DNA of 64,000 nt from an uncultured Kocuria sp. (GTDB lineage: Bacteria > Actinomycetota > Actinomycetes > Actinomycetales > Micrococcaceae): assembly GCF_947500125.1 (NCBI RefSeq), contig NZ_CANMRA010000007.1, positions 62,001-126,000 of the forward strand, given 5' to 3'. The translations under genes were made by a program, and so were the position numbers. Below, piece by piece: positions 1 to 8,416 of this stretch. Every line of letters starts with the position of its first letter. Position 1 is the stretch's first letter. The notes beneath the pieces were generated by a model. That model searched no databases. It was not told where the DNA came from and worked only from the letters and a program-made list of their open reading frames with translations.

Positions 1-615
1 GCGCCGGACCACTCGCTCACGGACGCCGTCACCGGTCCCGCCGTCGACGACGCCCTGGTCCTCAAGACGTTCCTCACGGTCCACCCCGCCTCGATCTACG
101 CCTTGTGCACGCCGGCCAACCCGGCCGAGGGCGACCTGATCGGCGCGGCCCAGATCAGTCACCTGCTCGACCAGCTCTCCGGCCAGTTCCAGTACGTCGT
201 CGTCGACACGGCCCCGGGGATGGGCGAGCACGCTCTGGCCGCCCTCGAGGCGGCCACCGACACCGTGTTCGTCACCGGCATGGACGTCCCGGGTGTCCGA
301 GGGCTGCGCAAGGAGCTGGACCTGCTCGGCGAACTGGATCTGGTGCCCGAGAAGGTCACGGTCGTGGTCAACGCCGCCGACCGCAGCACCGGGCTGTCCA
401 TGCAGGACATCGAGGCCACGCTCAGGGCGCCGGTGGACCACGTGGTGCCACGCACACGAATGGCCGCCTACGCCACGAACCGCGGGGAACCCCTGCTGCA
501 GCACGCCCCGAAGGACAAGGCCGCGCGGCAGCTGCGGGCCCTCGTGGACTCGTTCGCCCCCGACCGCCCCGCGCCCCGCCGGGGCATCCACCGGAAGGCT
601 CTGGTCCGCTCATGA
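1..615 (+). CDS. TadZ/CpaE-like ATPase, C-terminal part (5' end outside window)
   Basis: The reading frame is open from base 1, so only the last 204 residues are visible and the N-terminal P-loop is missing. The visible part has a MinD/ParA-like fold signature: a Walker-B-like stretch VVVDTAPG after QFQY, then VVVNAAD, typical of CpaE/TadZ, which places Tad pilus machinery in the cell. Its stop overlaps the tadA start (ATGA at 612-615), and tadB and tadC follow, so it belongs to the Tad operon. Family assignment rests on the fold motifs plus context; the exact subfamily cannot be judged without the N-terminus. Confidence 0.85.
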   Translation, partial: APDHSLTDAVTGPAVDDALVLKTFLTVHPASIYALCTPANPAEGDLIGAAQISHLLDQLSGQFQYVVVDTAPGMGEHALAALEAATDTVFVTGMDVPGVRGLRKELDLLGELDLVPEKVTVVVNAADRSTGLSMQDIEATLRAPVDHVVPRTRMAAYATNRGEPLLQHAPKDKAARQLRALVDSFAPDRPAPRRGIHRKALVRS

Positions 616-2132
616 ACCTCACAGAACGCCTTGCCGCCGCGCGCGGAGAAACGCTCCACGCACCGGCCGAGCCCACCGACGTCCATGTTGCCGATGTACT
701 GCCGTATGACATGGATTCCGTCGAGATCTCCGAGCCCGGACTCCCTGAGGCCTGGGACGATCCGGCGGCCGACGCCTCCGTCTCGGATCTCGAGACACCG
801 GTCTTCTCCGCCGCCGCGCCGGCCGATCCCGCGCCGCGGGTGCAGGCGGGGAAGTTCGATGCGCTCGCCGGGCTCAAGCAGCGCGTCAAGCAGGAGCTGC
901 TCGACCGCATCGGTTCGCGCCAGTCCGACTCCAGCCTCTCCGACAAGCAGATCAAGGACTTCGCGACGAAGGAGCTGACCCGCATCGTCGCCGAGGAGCA
1001 GGTGCCGATGTCCTCCGAGGAGCGGATCCGGTTGATCCGCTCCGTCAGCGACGACGTGCTCGGCTACGGCCCGCTCCAGGTGCTGCTGGACGACGACACC
1101 GTCACCGAGATCATGGTCAACGGACCCGACCAGATCTTCGTGGAGCAGAAGGGGAAGGTCACGCTCGCGGACGCGACGTTCGCCACCGAGCAAGACCTGC
1201 GCCACGTGATCGAGAAGATCGTCACCCAGGTGGGCCGGCGCATCGACGAGTCGTCGCCCCTCGTCGACGCTCGCCTGCCCGACGGCTCGCGTGTCAACGC
1301 GGTGATTCCGCCGCTGGCGGTCAAGGGCTCCTCGCTGACCATCCGGAAGTTCGCCAAGGACCCGTTGACCATCGAGGACCTCATCCGCTTTGGCTCGGTG
1401 TCCCCGCAGATGGCCGACTTGCTCCGTGCCTGCGTGGAGGCGCACCTGAACATCCTGGTCGCGGGCGGAACCGGTACGGGCAAGACCACGATGCTCAACG
1501 TTGTCTCCTCCTTCATCCCGCACGGAGAGCGCATCGTGACGATCGAGGACGCCGTGGAGCTGCAGCTGCAGCAGGAGCACGTGGTCCAGCTCGAGTCCCG
1601 CCCCGCCAACATCGAGGGCAAGGGGGAGATCTCGATCCGGGACCTCCTGAAGAACTCGCTGCGCATGCGGCCCGACCGGATCGTGGTGGGGGAGTGCCGT
1701 GGGGGCGAGGCCTTGGACATGCTCCAGGCCATGAACACCGGCCACGACGGATCCCTGTCCACCATCCACGCCAACTCTCCGCGCGACACCATCTCGCGGC
1801 TCGAGACCCTGGTCATGATGGCCGGCATGGACCTGCCGCAGCGGGCCATCCGGGAGCAGATCGCCTCGGCCATCCACCTGGTGGTACAGCTCTCCCGTCT
1901 CCGGGACGGTACCCGTCGCGTCACCCACATCACCGAGATCCAGGGCATGGAGGGAGAGACCGTGACGCTGCAGGACGCCTTTCTCTTCGACTGGGACGCG
2001 GGGGTGGATCCCCGCACGGGAAGGTTCCGCGGCACGACACGCTCCACCGGGGTGCGCCCGCGGTTCGTGGACAAGTTCGAGGACTACGGCATCAAGCTCC
2101 ACCCCTCCGTGTTCGACCCGGGGAGGCGCTGA
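612..2132 (+). CDS. tadA: TadA/CpaF secretion ATPase (Tad locus 1)
   Basis: Cytoplasmic hexameric ATPase that powers Tad pilus assembly or secretion. The 506-residue protein has an acidic, low-complexity first ~75 residues, then the CpaF core. Walker A is GGTGTGKTTM near residue 285. The Asp box IEDAVEL, the Walker B region RPDRIVVGECRGGEA and the His box STIHANS follow in the usual order. I chose the ATG at 612 because it overlaps the upstream stop; a longer open frame upstream is antisense-like shadow of tadZ. It overlaps tadB by TGATG at 2130-2134, suggesting translational coupling. It differs from the shorter TadA at 43261, which lacks the long acidic N-terminus. Confidence 0.95.
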   Translation: MNLTERLAAARGETLHAPAEPTDVHVADVLPYDMDSVEISEPGLPEAWDDPAADASVSDLETPVFSAAAPADPAPRVQAGKFDALAGLKQRVKQELLDRIGSRQSDSSLSDKQIKDFATKELTRIVAEEQVPMSSEERIRLIRSVSDDVLGYGPLQVLLDDDTVTEIMVNGPDQIFVEQKGKVTLADATFATEQDLRHVIEKIVTQVGRRIDESSPLVDARLPDGSRVNAVIPPLAVKGSSLTIRKFAKDPLTIEDLIRFGSVSPQMADLLRACVEAHLNILVAGGTGTGKTTMLNVVSSFIPHGERIVTIEDAVELQLQQEHVVQLESRPANIEGKGEISIRDLLKNSLRMRPDRIVVGECRGGEALDMLQAMNTGHDGSLSTIHANSPRDTISRLETLVMMAGMDLPQRAIREQIASAIHLVVQLSRLRDGTRRVTHITEIQGMEGETVTLQDAFLFDWDAGVDPRTGRFRGTTRSTGVRPRFVDKFEDYGIKLHPSVFDPGRR

Positions 2133-3079
2133 TGGCCCCGTTGCTGATCGGCATCGGTCTGATCATCCTGGCCGGCCTGCTCGGACTGTTCGTCGTCTTC
2201 CGCTCCCGGACCCCGCGTCTGCCCATGGACCGGCGGCGGCTCCCGCGCACGGCACAGGAGCAGAGCTCGTCCCAGCTGTCCCGGCTCAGCGGTGTGACCA
2301 CCGAGGCGATCAGTGAGTTCCTGGAGCAGCGCGGGTGGACCCGGCGTGTGGCCGCGGCGCTCGAGAACGCGGGCATCAAGTCTTCACCGGCGGACTTTCT
2401 GGTGCTGGTGGCCGTGGGCGCCGTCGTGGCCGCTGCAGTGGGCACCATCGTCGGCGGCGTTCTGCTGGGACTGCTGTTCCTCCTCGCCGCACCTGTGGTG
2501 GCCAAGGTTGCCGTCGGCTTCCTCACCGGCCGGCGCAAACGGATCTTCGCCGATCAGCTGGACAACACGCTCCAGTTGTTCTCCGGGTCCCTGCGGGCCG
2601 GGCACTCTCTGCTGCGCGCCGTCGACGCGGTGTCGAAGGAGTCTCCGGCGCCGACCTCCGAGGAGCTCACCCGGGTGGTCAACGAGACCCGGCTCGGCAT
2701 GGACCTCGACGACTCCCTGAACCAAGCGGCCCAGCGGATGGAGTCCCAGGACTTCTCCTGGGTGGCCCAGGCCATCGGCATCCACCGCGAGGTCGGCGGA
2801 GACCTCTCCGAGGTGCTCGACCGCGTGGCGGGCACCATTCGCGAGCGCAATCAGATCCGGCGGCAGGTGAAGACGTTGTCGGCCGAGGGGAAAATGTCCG
2901 CCTACATCCTGATGGCCCTGCCGGTGCTGATCGCGGTAGTGCTCGCCGTGATCTCCCCTGAGTACATCTTCCAGTTCGTCACGAGCGGCATCCTCGGGTA
3001 CGCGATGATCGTTGCCGCGCTGCTGATGTTCGCCATCGGCGGGTTCTGGATGTCCCGCATCGTCAAGATCAAGTTCTGA
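2132..3079 (+). CDS. tadB: TadB inner-membrane platform protein (Tad locus 1)
   Basis: Type II secretion F-domain protein that forms the membrane platform with TadC. It has 315 residues, with a hydrophobic N-terminal helix (about 3-22), a double helix around 88-125, the cytoplasmic T2SF domain at roughly 140-265 containing RAGHSLLRAVDAV and an IHREVGGDLSEVLDRVA stretch, and two C-terminal helices. These are the expected topology and motifs. The start ATG at 2132 is inside the tadA stop. TadC follows after 31 bases with its own AAGGG ribosome site. Confidence 0.93.
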   Translation: MAPLLIGIGLIILAGLLGLFVVFRSRTPRLPMDRRRLPRTAQEQSSSQLSRLSGVTTEAISEFLEQRGWTRRVAAALENAGIKSSPADFLVLVAVGAVVAAAVGTIVGGVLLGLLFLLAAPVVAKVAVGFLTGRRKRIFADQLDNTLQLFSGSLRAGHSLLRAVDAVSKESPAPTSEELTRVVNETRLGMDLDDSLNQAAQRMESQDFSWVAQAIGIHREVGGDLSEVLDRVAGTIRERNQIRRQVKTLSAEGKMSAYILMALPVLIAVVLAVISPEYIFQFVTSGILGYAMIVAALLMFAIGGFWMSRIVKIKF

Positions 3080-3110
3080 GTTCCGCCACCCGCTTTCCGA
3101 AGGGCGTCCC

Positions 3111-3986
3111 ATGTCGTCGATCTCCCCCTTGTTCGGTCTCGTGCTCATCACCGCTGCCGCCGCCATGGCCATCTGGCTCACCGTCGGCGTGCGCTGGGGC
3201 GGCGACCGGCTGGTGCGCCAGAACCTGCGAGGGGGCCTCGGTGCGACCGAGGCCGAGAAGGTCCGGGACGCCCCGGACTTCGGCTGGGCGCGTCAGTTCA
3301 CCACCGGCAACGGGCGGGAGCGGCTCGAGAATCTGTATTCGAAAGCCGGCAGGCCCGCCGACTGGCCCGTAGTGCGGCTCATGGCCTACAAGGTCTACGC
3401 TCTGGCGGGCGCCGGACTCCTCGGGATGCTGTTCCTGCTCCTGACCAACGGGAACGGCATGATCGTTCTGATGGTCGCGGTCATGGTGCCGGTGTCCTAT
3501 TTCGTGCCGGAGCTGCTCCTGTACTCCCGCGGCACCGAGCGGCAGAAGGCGATCGGCCTCGAGCTCGCCGACACGCTGGACCAGATGATGATCGCGGTGG
3601 AAGCCGGTCTGGGCTTCGAATCGGCGATGGCCCGTGCCGGGCACAATGGCAAGGGTCCGCTCGCGGAGGAACTGGTGCGCACGCTGCAGGAGATGCGTGT
3701 GGGCATTCCGCGCCGGGACGCCTACCTGGCGCTGGAGCAGCGCACCGACGTCCCCGATCTGCGGACGTTCACCCGGTCGGTCATCCAGGCCGACGCGTAC
3801 GGCATCTCCATCTCCACGGTGCTGCGCACGCAGGCCAATGAGATGCGCGTCAAGCGCCGACAGCGGGCCGAAGAGGCAGCGCAGAAGATCCCCACCAAGA
3901 TCCTGATCCCGCTGATGCTGTTCGTGCTGCCGGTGCTGTTCCTGACCGTCCTGGGGCCTGTCGTCCTCAACGTCCTGAAGATGTAG
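3111..3986 (+). CDS. tadC: TadC inner-membrane platform protein (Tad locus 1)
   Basis: Second T2SF-domain platform protein, 291 residues, partner of TadB. It has an N-terminal helix (about 5-25), a central helical pair around 90-135, a T2SF domain with LADTLDQMMIAVEAGLGFE and a highly typical TFTRSVIQADAYGISIS segment, and a C-terminal helix ending at the stop. AAGGG lies about 7 bases before the ATG. The sortase gene begins only four bases after the stop, so the sortase is probably read from the same transcript. Confidence 0.93.
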   Translation: MSSISPLFGLVLITAAAAMAIWLTVGVRWGGDRLVRQNLRGGLGATEAEKVRDAPDFGWARQFTTGNGRERLENLYSKAGRPADWPVVRLMAYKVYALAGAGLLGMLFLLLTNGNGMIVLMVAVMVPVSYFVPELLLYSRGTERQKAIGLELADTLDQMMIAVEAGLGFESAMARAGHNGKGPLAEELVRTLQEMRVGIPRRDAYLALEQRTDVPDLRTFTRSVIQADAYGISISTVLRTQANEMRVKRRQRAEEAAQKIPTKILIPLMLFVLPVLFLTVLGPVVLNVLKM

Positions 3987-3990
3987 CCCA

Positions 3991-4761
3991 ATGTCACGCC
4001 TCGATTCGTCCACCGCTCCGGTGAGAGCCGGTGCTCGGCGCACTGTGCTGTCAGTCATCCTTGCCGCGGTGTCCTTCACCGCGCTGGGCTGGCTGGCGGT
4101 GCCCTGGTTGACCGGCGCCCCGGCCGCCGGCCTCGGCGGGGACGTCCAGCACAGTGATCCCGCCTCGGTAAGCGCCCCCGGTCCGGTGAGCACCTCTTCA
4201 CTCCCTGCGGGTGACGCCCGGGCGGCCGGTGACCCCGGGGCGCACCCCGAGGTGCGAGGCCCGGAGACCTGCGGCGACCTTTCCACCCGGGCCCGGGTCT
4301 GCTCCCCGTCCATCGGCATTGACGCGGCGCTCGAATCCATGGGGACGGACGGGGCCGGGAACATGGCGGTGCCCACGCACGAGGACCGCGCGGCGATCGG
4401 CTGGTACTCGGCCTCCGCCCCGATCGGCGGCGAGCAGGGCAATGCGGTGCTGGCCGGCCACGTGGACTACCCCTACGATGCACCCGTTCTGGCCACGCTC
4501 TACACGGCACAACCCGGGCAGAGGCTGTGGGTCTCCGACGGGACCGGGGGAGTGTTCTCCTACACCGTGACCACCGTGCGGGAGCCGACCCCGCGGGACG
4601 CCCCGCCGAAAGACATCTTCGAGCTGACCGGGGATCCCGGGCTGTCCCTGGTCACCTGCTCCGGCGACTACGTCCAGCCGGACGGCTCCCCGTCCTGGTC
4701 GTACACGAACAACCTCATCGTCGATCTGGCCCTCGATCCCGAGACCGTCCCCGTCCTGTGA
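3991..4761 (+). CDS. Sortase (class E/F-like), linked to Tad locus 1
   Basis: Membrane-anchored transpeptidase that joins sorting-signal proteins to the cell wall. The 256 residues comprise one N-terminal helix (about 13-37), a Pro/Gly/Ala-rich linker to ~105, and the sortase barrel. The catalytic His is H157 in AGHVDY and the catalytic Cys is C223 in LVTCSG. The third residue is odd: where class E/F enzymes usually carry Arg just before an (N/D)N-V-V strand, this protein reads SYTNNLIV, with T239 in that place. The gene starts 4 bases after tadC with no good ribosome site, which suggests coupling. The next gene encodes a protein with a matching C-terminal sorting signal. Fold is sure; the subclass is not. 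Confidence 0.88.
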   Translation: MSRLDSSTAPVRAGARRTVLSVILAAVSFTALGWLAVPWLTGAPAAGLGGDVQHSDPASVSAPGPVSTSSLPAGDARAAGDPGAHPEVRGPETCGDLSTRARVCSPSIGIDAALESMGTDGAGNMAVPTHEDRAAIGWYSASAPIGGEQGNAVLAGHVDYPYDAPVLATLYTAQPGQRLWVSDGTGGVFSYTVTTVREPTPRDAPPKDIFELTGDPGLSLVTCSGDYVQPDGSPSWSYTNNLIVDLALDPETVPVL

Positions 4762-4916
4762 CGCCGCCTCCGAGCCGTCCGTCCCCTCTTGTGCGCACAT
4801 CGGGCGTCGCACGGCGTCTTCTCCGGACAGCACGCCCTCCATGCAATTACATTAGTAAAGATCGGTCGGCCGCCCACCGGCCTGCCGGTCCCCAAACGAT
4901 CCTTCCAGGAGTCCCC

Positions 4917-6371
4917 ATGCCCTCCCCCCTTCCCGCCCGACGCGCGCAGTTCCTCGCGGTGGCGGCTCTCGCCGGCACGACGGCGGTGACCGGAACGCTG
5001 GTCGGCGCGACCCCGGCCGCAGCCGTTCCCGTGGCGATCGAGGAGTACCTGGCTGAGGTCCCGGAGGGAAACCCGAGCACCGGCGCGGCGTCATTCTTCG
5101 TCCCGGTGCAGCTCACCAACGAGGACACCGCCTACGGCGTCCACGAGGACCAGCCCCTGGCCCCGGTCGGGGAGTTCGTGCTCGACGACGACGGCTACGC
5201 GGTGGCCGAGCCCTTCGACGACCCGGCGACGGGGTGGGAGAACGTCGTGGGCGAGAAGGTCGGCGAGACCCCGGTCTACTGGGAGCCCGAGAACGCCGCC
5301 CTGGCCGGCTACATCCTTTCGGTCTTCGGGCCCACCGAGAGCCCGGACGAGGCGCTGGCCGTGCACTGGGCCGTGCGCTCCCTCTCGACCGCGGGGGTTC
5401 CGGAGCAGGAACCGGCCGGGATCGAGCAGTCGCACCTCGAGCGCGCCGAGTTCCTGATCCAGGACGCCCGCCAGAACGTCCCGGCCCTCCTCCCGCAGGA
5501 CAGCTACCGGATCTCCGTGTCCTTCGAGCCGGACGGCCGGCCCGACACGCTGCTCGTCACGATGCCGGAGGCGTACCACGCCACGACCGTGACCCTCTCG
5601 GGTCCCGTCACCTTCGCGGACGGGACGACGACGCAGACCTTCACGGGCGGGGAGCATGACAAGTACCTGGAACTGGCCGTGCCCGCAGGAGTCACCGAGG
5701 GTGAGCTCACCGCTGACCTGACGGCAACGATGCCCTCGACGGAGCTCACCGTCCTCGCCGACGAGCAGTACCGCGACCTGCTCATCGCCGGCCAGGAGCG
5801 CACGGTCGACTGGGGGGCGAGTGCCGGTTTCGAGATCGTCGCACCGACCGTGCCGGACGAGGAGGTTCCCGACGAGGAGACCCCGAGTCCGGCCGACGAC
5901 GGGGTCGACGACGGGTCCGACGACACACCGGTCGACCAGGACACACCCACCGACAACGACACCGATACCGACAACGATCAGAACGGCGACCTCGGCACGG
6001 ACGCTGGCTCCGGCGACGGCGCGGCCGGGCCGGACACCGAGCAGGTGGTCCGGGACCGAGACCCCGGTGTCCTCGAGATCGTGACCGACGACGTCGCCGA
6101 GCAGAAGCTCACGGCGACCCTCGAGGCCTTCGTCCTGTTCGAGGAGCAGACCACCACCTCCACGGAGGTCGTCACCGAGACCACCATGACGGGCGGGGGA
6201 GCCGCGTACGCGGATGCGGCCATGGCGAACACCGGCATGGGTGCAGCCCCTGCGGCCGGTGGGCGCAGTGCAATCACTTCGGTGGTCCTCGCCGTGGTGG
6301 CCATCGGTGCCGGTCTCGGTGCCTGGTTGCTGCGCCGCCGCCCGTCCGTCGCTCCGGACCGGTCCGCCTGA
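4917..6371 (+). CDS. Sortase-anchored surface protein with MANTG sorting signal
   Basis: A 484-residue exported protein. It has a signal peptide (RR near residue 8, hydrophobic core to ~30, cleavage near 36 after AAA), a folded region to about residue 305, and an Asp/Thr-rich linker around 310-365. A second small region and a Thr cluster precede a sorting signal: M436-A-N-T-G440, a hydrophobic helix, then RRR. MANTG resembles the LAxTG type used by actinobacterial class E sortases. The middle segment around residues 120-185 (Ala-rich helices with AVHWAVRSL) recalls thioester-domain surface proteins, but I see no convincing thioester motif. The leader at 4841-4860 is strikingly AT-rich for this genome and may hold a promoter. 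Function unknown; adhesin or pilus partner is inference. Confidence 0.85.
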   Translation: MPSPLPARRAQFLAVAALAGTTAVTGTLVGATPAAAVPVAIEEYLAEVPEGNPSTGAASFFVPVQLTNEDTAYGVHEDQPLAPVGEFVLDDDGYAVAEPFDDPATGWENVVGEKVGETPVYWEPENAALAGYILSVFGPTESPDEALAVHWAVRSLSTAGVPEQEPAGIEQSHLERAEFLIQDARQNVPALLPQDSYRISVSFEPDGRPDTLLVTMPEAYHATTVTLSGPVTFADGTTTQTFTGGEHDKYLELAVPAGVTEGELTADLTATMPSTELTVLADEQYRDLLIAGQERTVDWGASAGFEIVAPTVPDEEVPDEETPSPADDGVDDGSDDTPVDQDTPTDNDTDTDNDQNGDLGTDAGSGDGAAGPDTEQVVRDRDPGVLEIVTDDVAEQKLTATLEAFVLFEEQTTTSTEVVTETTMTGGGAAYADAAMANTGMGAAPAAGGRSAITSVVLAVVAIGAGLGAWLLRRRPSVAPDRSA

Positions 6372-6406
6372 TGCACACCTCCGTCTCAGCTCTCCGGGAG
6401 ATCTCG

Positions 6407-7093
6407 ATGATCCGCACCACTCGTACCGTCGTCGTCGCGTCCCTCGCGCTCGCCGCCCTCACCGGCTGCGGCGGTGCCGCCGCCGAGGCGCGGGGGGCGC
6501 ACACCTACGAACCCCTGCCGCCGCTCAGTACGGCGACGCCGACCCAGAGCCCGGCGCCGCAGCCCACCTCGCCGGCGGCACCCACGTCCTCGCCCGCTCC
6601 GTCTGCCGAGGCGGCCGAGGCTTCTGCCGGCTCGGCCGCCGGAGCCGGTCAGCCGGCCCAGGTCGCGGCGCCGGTCGGCGGCACCGTGGGCACGAGCGTG
6701 CCCGGACAGGCCCCCGCCGTCGGACAGGCACCGGCCGCCGTCGCGGGACCGGTCAGCGGCGGTGCTCCGATCCAGGCCATGGAACGGACGTCGACCAGCA
6801 CCACGACGACCACGTCGACGACGCTCCAGGCCGGTCTCAAACTCGTGGTCACCTGCGAGGGGCTGTGCATGTTGGACGACCTCGCCGCGCCGGAACTGGC
6901 CGGGCAGGACGGACCGTTCTCTGAGGACCTTCTGCGCCAGGCGCTCGAGGAAGAGCTGAGCGGGCAGGGCGGGGATCAGCTGCGGCTCACCGACGAGCTG
7001 GTCGAGCAGCTCATGCAGGGGCAGTGGGACCTGGCCGAGCGGGATCTCGAGGGCGGGGACGAGAAGCTGGTCTTCTCCTCGGCCCGTAAGTAG
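6407..7093 (+). CDS. Thr/Pro/Ala-rich lipoprotein of unknown function
   Basis: The ATG at 6407 has GGGAG six bases upstream and gives a clean lipoprotein signal peptide ending in the lipobox LTGC with C21, so I prefer it to the ATG at 6371 that overlaps the previous stop. After the Cys comes a Pro/Ala/Ser/Thr linker (about 30-120) and a run of Ser/Thr (STSTTTTTSTT). A short folded C-terminal region of ~85 residues carries a lone Cys pair (CEGLC). The Thr run resembles one near the end of the neighbouring surface protein, hinting that the two act at the same place on the cell surface. No domain recognised. Confidence 0.75.
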   Translation: MIRTTRTVVVASLALAALTGCGGAAAEARGAHTYEPLPPLSTATPTQSPAPQPTSPAAPTSSPAPSAEAAEASAGSAAGAGQPAQVAAPVGGTVGTSVPGQAPAVGQAPAAVAGPVSGGAPIQAMERTSTSTTTTTSTTLQAGLKLVVTCEGLCMLDDLAAPELAGQDGPFSEDLLRQALEEELSGQGGDQLRLTDELVEQLMQGQWDLAERDLEGGDEKLVFSSARK

Positions 7094-7229
7094 GACCGCT
7101 GCGGCCGGACCACGGGCCGTCACATATCGCCACCGCCGCCCTGGCTGGGCGTAGCGGGTCGCTGTCCGGACGTCGATCGCTGTGGGACGAGCAGACCCGT
7201 TGCTTCCCACCCATCCAAGGAGAGCCCCC

Positions 7230-7550
7230 GTGAGTGCTGTGCCCGGGCGTGATCCCACGGCCGCTGGTGCTCCAGCATCCCATGCGGAGGAGGCCCCGCA
7301 GAGATCTGAGGAAATCCTGCTCCTGGGGCACCACCCAGGGGAGGGCGCGCCGGAACCGCCACGGTGCCTTGGTGAACCGGTCGAAGATTCCGTCCTCCTT
7401 CCGGGCCACCCCCACGTCGTCACCGCTCGTCAGAAGCCGGCTCGCTGGACTGGCCAGGCGGGCGACATCGAGACGCGGCTTCTGGGGCCCGAGGACGCCG
7501 AGTGCAGCGGCCGGTTCCACCAGCCATTGTCACTGGAGCGCACCCAGTGA
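7230..7550 (+). CDS. Hypothetical protein, 106 residues
   Basis: A GTG start at 7230 sits behind AAGGAGAG (7218-7225), a good ribosome site, and the frame ends in a GTGA overlap with the membrane-protein gene that follows. The product is soluble, rich in Pro, Gly, His and Glu, with no recognised domain. The good ribosome site and the coupled downstream gene favour a real gene, but the composition is unusual and it could be a truncated or decaying reading frame beside the IS remnant at 8071-8347. Confidence 0.45.
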   Translation: MSAVPGRDPTAAGAPASHAEEAPQRSEEILLLGHHPGEGAPEPPRCLGEPVEDSVLLPGHPHVVTARQKPARWTGQAGDIETRLLGPEDAECSGRFHQPLSLERTQ

Positions 7551-8017
7551 GCGGCTCACGCCGGCGGCAGGTGCAGCGGGTCGCGGTTCGTGCACTGGCA
7601 CTGATTGTTGTGTTCGCAGTGGCCTACGCAGTGGCCTACGCGGTGGCCGTGGCTTCCGAGTTCGCGACGTCCCTGCCCCTCGACCCCGCGTACTCGCCGC
7701 TGTTGGTTGGCGTCGGCGCGGCCGCAGCGCTGACCTGTGGGTGGGCCTCTGCGGATGGACGGCGGCCGGACTCGGTCCCGCGCCCGGTGCAGCTGTGGGC
7801 CGCTGCGTCCTTGGTGTCCGCGTTGGTGGTGACTGCCCTGGTGTCTGCGCTGTGGATCTTCCTCGCGGCGGCGATGGGCGGGTCGGTGGTTGCCGGGGAG
7901 CTCCCCTGGATCATCGCGGCCGCATGGGTGGCTGCCGTCCTGGCCGCCGGGGTGGGCACGGCGGTGGCCGCTGCGGTCGTGCGCGCCGCACGGATGCGGT
8001 CCTCCAGGCGTCGCTGA
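7547..8017 (+). CDS. Small four-helix membrane protein
   Basis: A 156-residue protein starting at GTG 7547, overlapping the previous stop by GTGA. It has four predicted hydrophobic helices (about residues 13-35, 47-63, 82-107 and 118-142), a basic start (SGSRRRQVQR) and a basic end (RRR). Its hydrophobic pattern suggests an integral membrane protein. No family recognised. The last codons lie within the left arm of the perfect hairpin at 8003-8030. Confidence 0.6.
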   Translation: MSGSRRRQVQRVAVRALALIVVFAVAYAVAYAVAVASEFATSLPLDPAYSPLLVGVGAAAALTCGWASADGRRPDSVPRPVQLWAAASLVSALVVTALVSALWIFLAAAMGGSVVAGELPWIIAAAWVAAVLAAGVGTAVAAAVVRAARMRSSRRR

Positions 8018-8030
8018 GGCGACGCCTGGA
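8003..8030 (+). terminator. Perfect 12-bp hairpin overlapping stop codon
   Basis: Arms TCCAGGCGTCGC and GCGACGCCTGGA are exact reverse complements with a 4-base loop (TGAG) that contains the stop codon of the upstream gene. There is no T tract. It may end transcription from the left, or be a remnant of a mobile-element end, since transposase debris follows at once. Confidence 0.6.
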
Positions 8031-8070
8031 TTCCCGGACGGCTCCGCGCACATGGTGTCCATGACGGACG

Positions 8071-8347
8071 CCACCGGACGCGGAGCCACTTGTGGGAGTG
8101 CCACCAGGCGATGACGCGTTCGACCACCCAGCTGTGCTGACCGAGTCCAGAACCGTGAACGAGCAGTCCGCGGGGCAATCGGTTCCAGCCGATGCCGGTC
8201 GCCAGGACGAATACGATCCCGGCCAGGGAGACCCGGTCATCAGCCGGCCTGCGACCGGGGTGGCGTTACCGCCGCGGCGGGTAGGCGGGCTGGCAGCAGC
8301 GGCTCGACTCGCTCTCACCACGAGTCCGGTGCGAGGTCCCCCGTCAT
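8071..8347 (-). pseudogene. Decayed IS5-type transposase with internal deletion
   Basis: Read on the minus strand from the ATG at 8347, family-like pieces appear in order but in a broken frame. First comes MTGDLAPDSW, then an in-frame TGA, then ERVEPLLPARLP, a typical N-terminus. A frame change follows, then RHPGRRPADDRVSLAGIVF and VLATGIGWNRLP, the conserved N-terminal block. This joins directly to VHGSGLGQHSWVVER and IAWWHSHKWLRVRW, the C-terminal block that normally lies some 200 residues further on. So the catalytic middle is deleted, and there is also one nonsense codon and one frameshift. The element is dead. No intact terminal inverted repeats were found. Confidence 0.8.
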
Positions 8348-8416
8348 GCTCGCCAGGGTCGCCAAAGACCGTGGCGGCATTAGGGAGCTACGACCAGCTC
8401 CTTCCGAAGCAACCTC

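Noticed and set aside
468-2102. Long antisense open frame across tadA, and similar ones opposite M28, acs, topA and other genes
   Set aside because: At this GC content stop codons are rare on both strands. These frames oppose genes with clear domains, have no ribosome sites and show low-complexity Arg/Gly/Pro-rich products.
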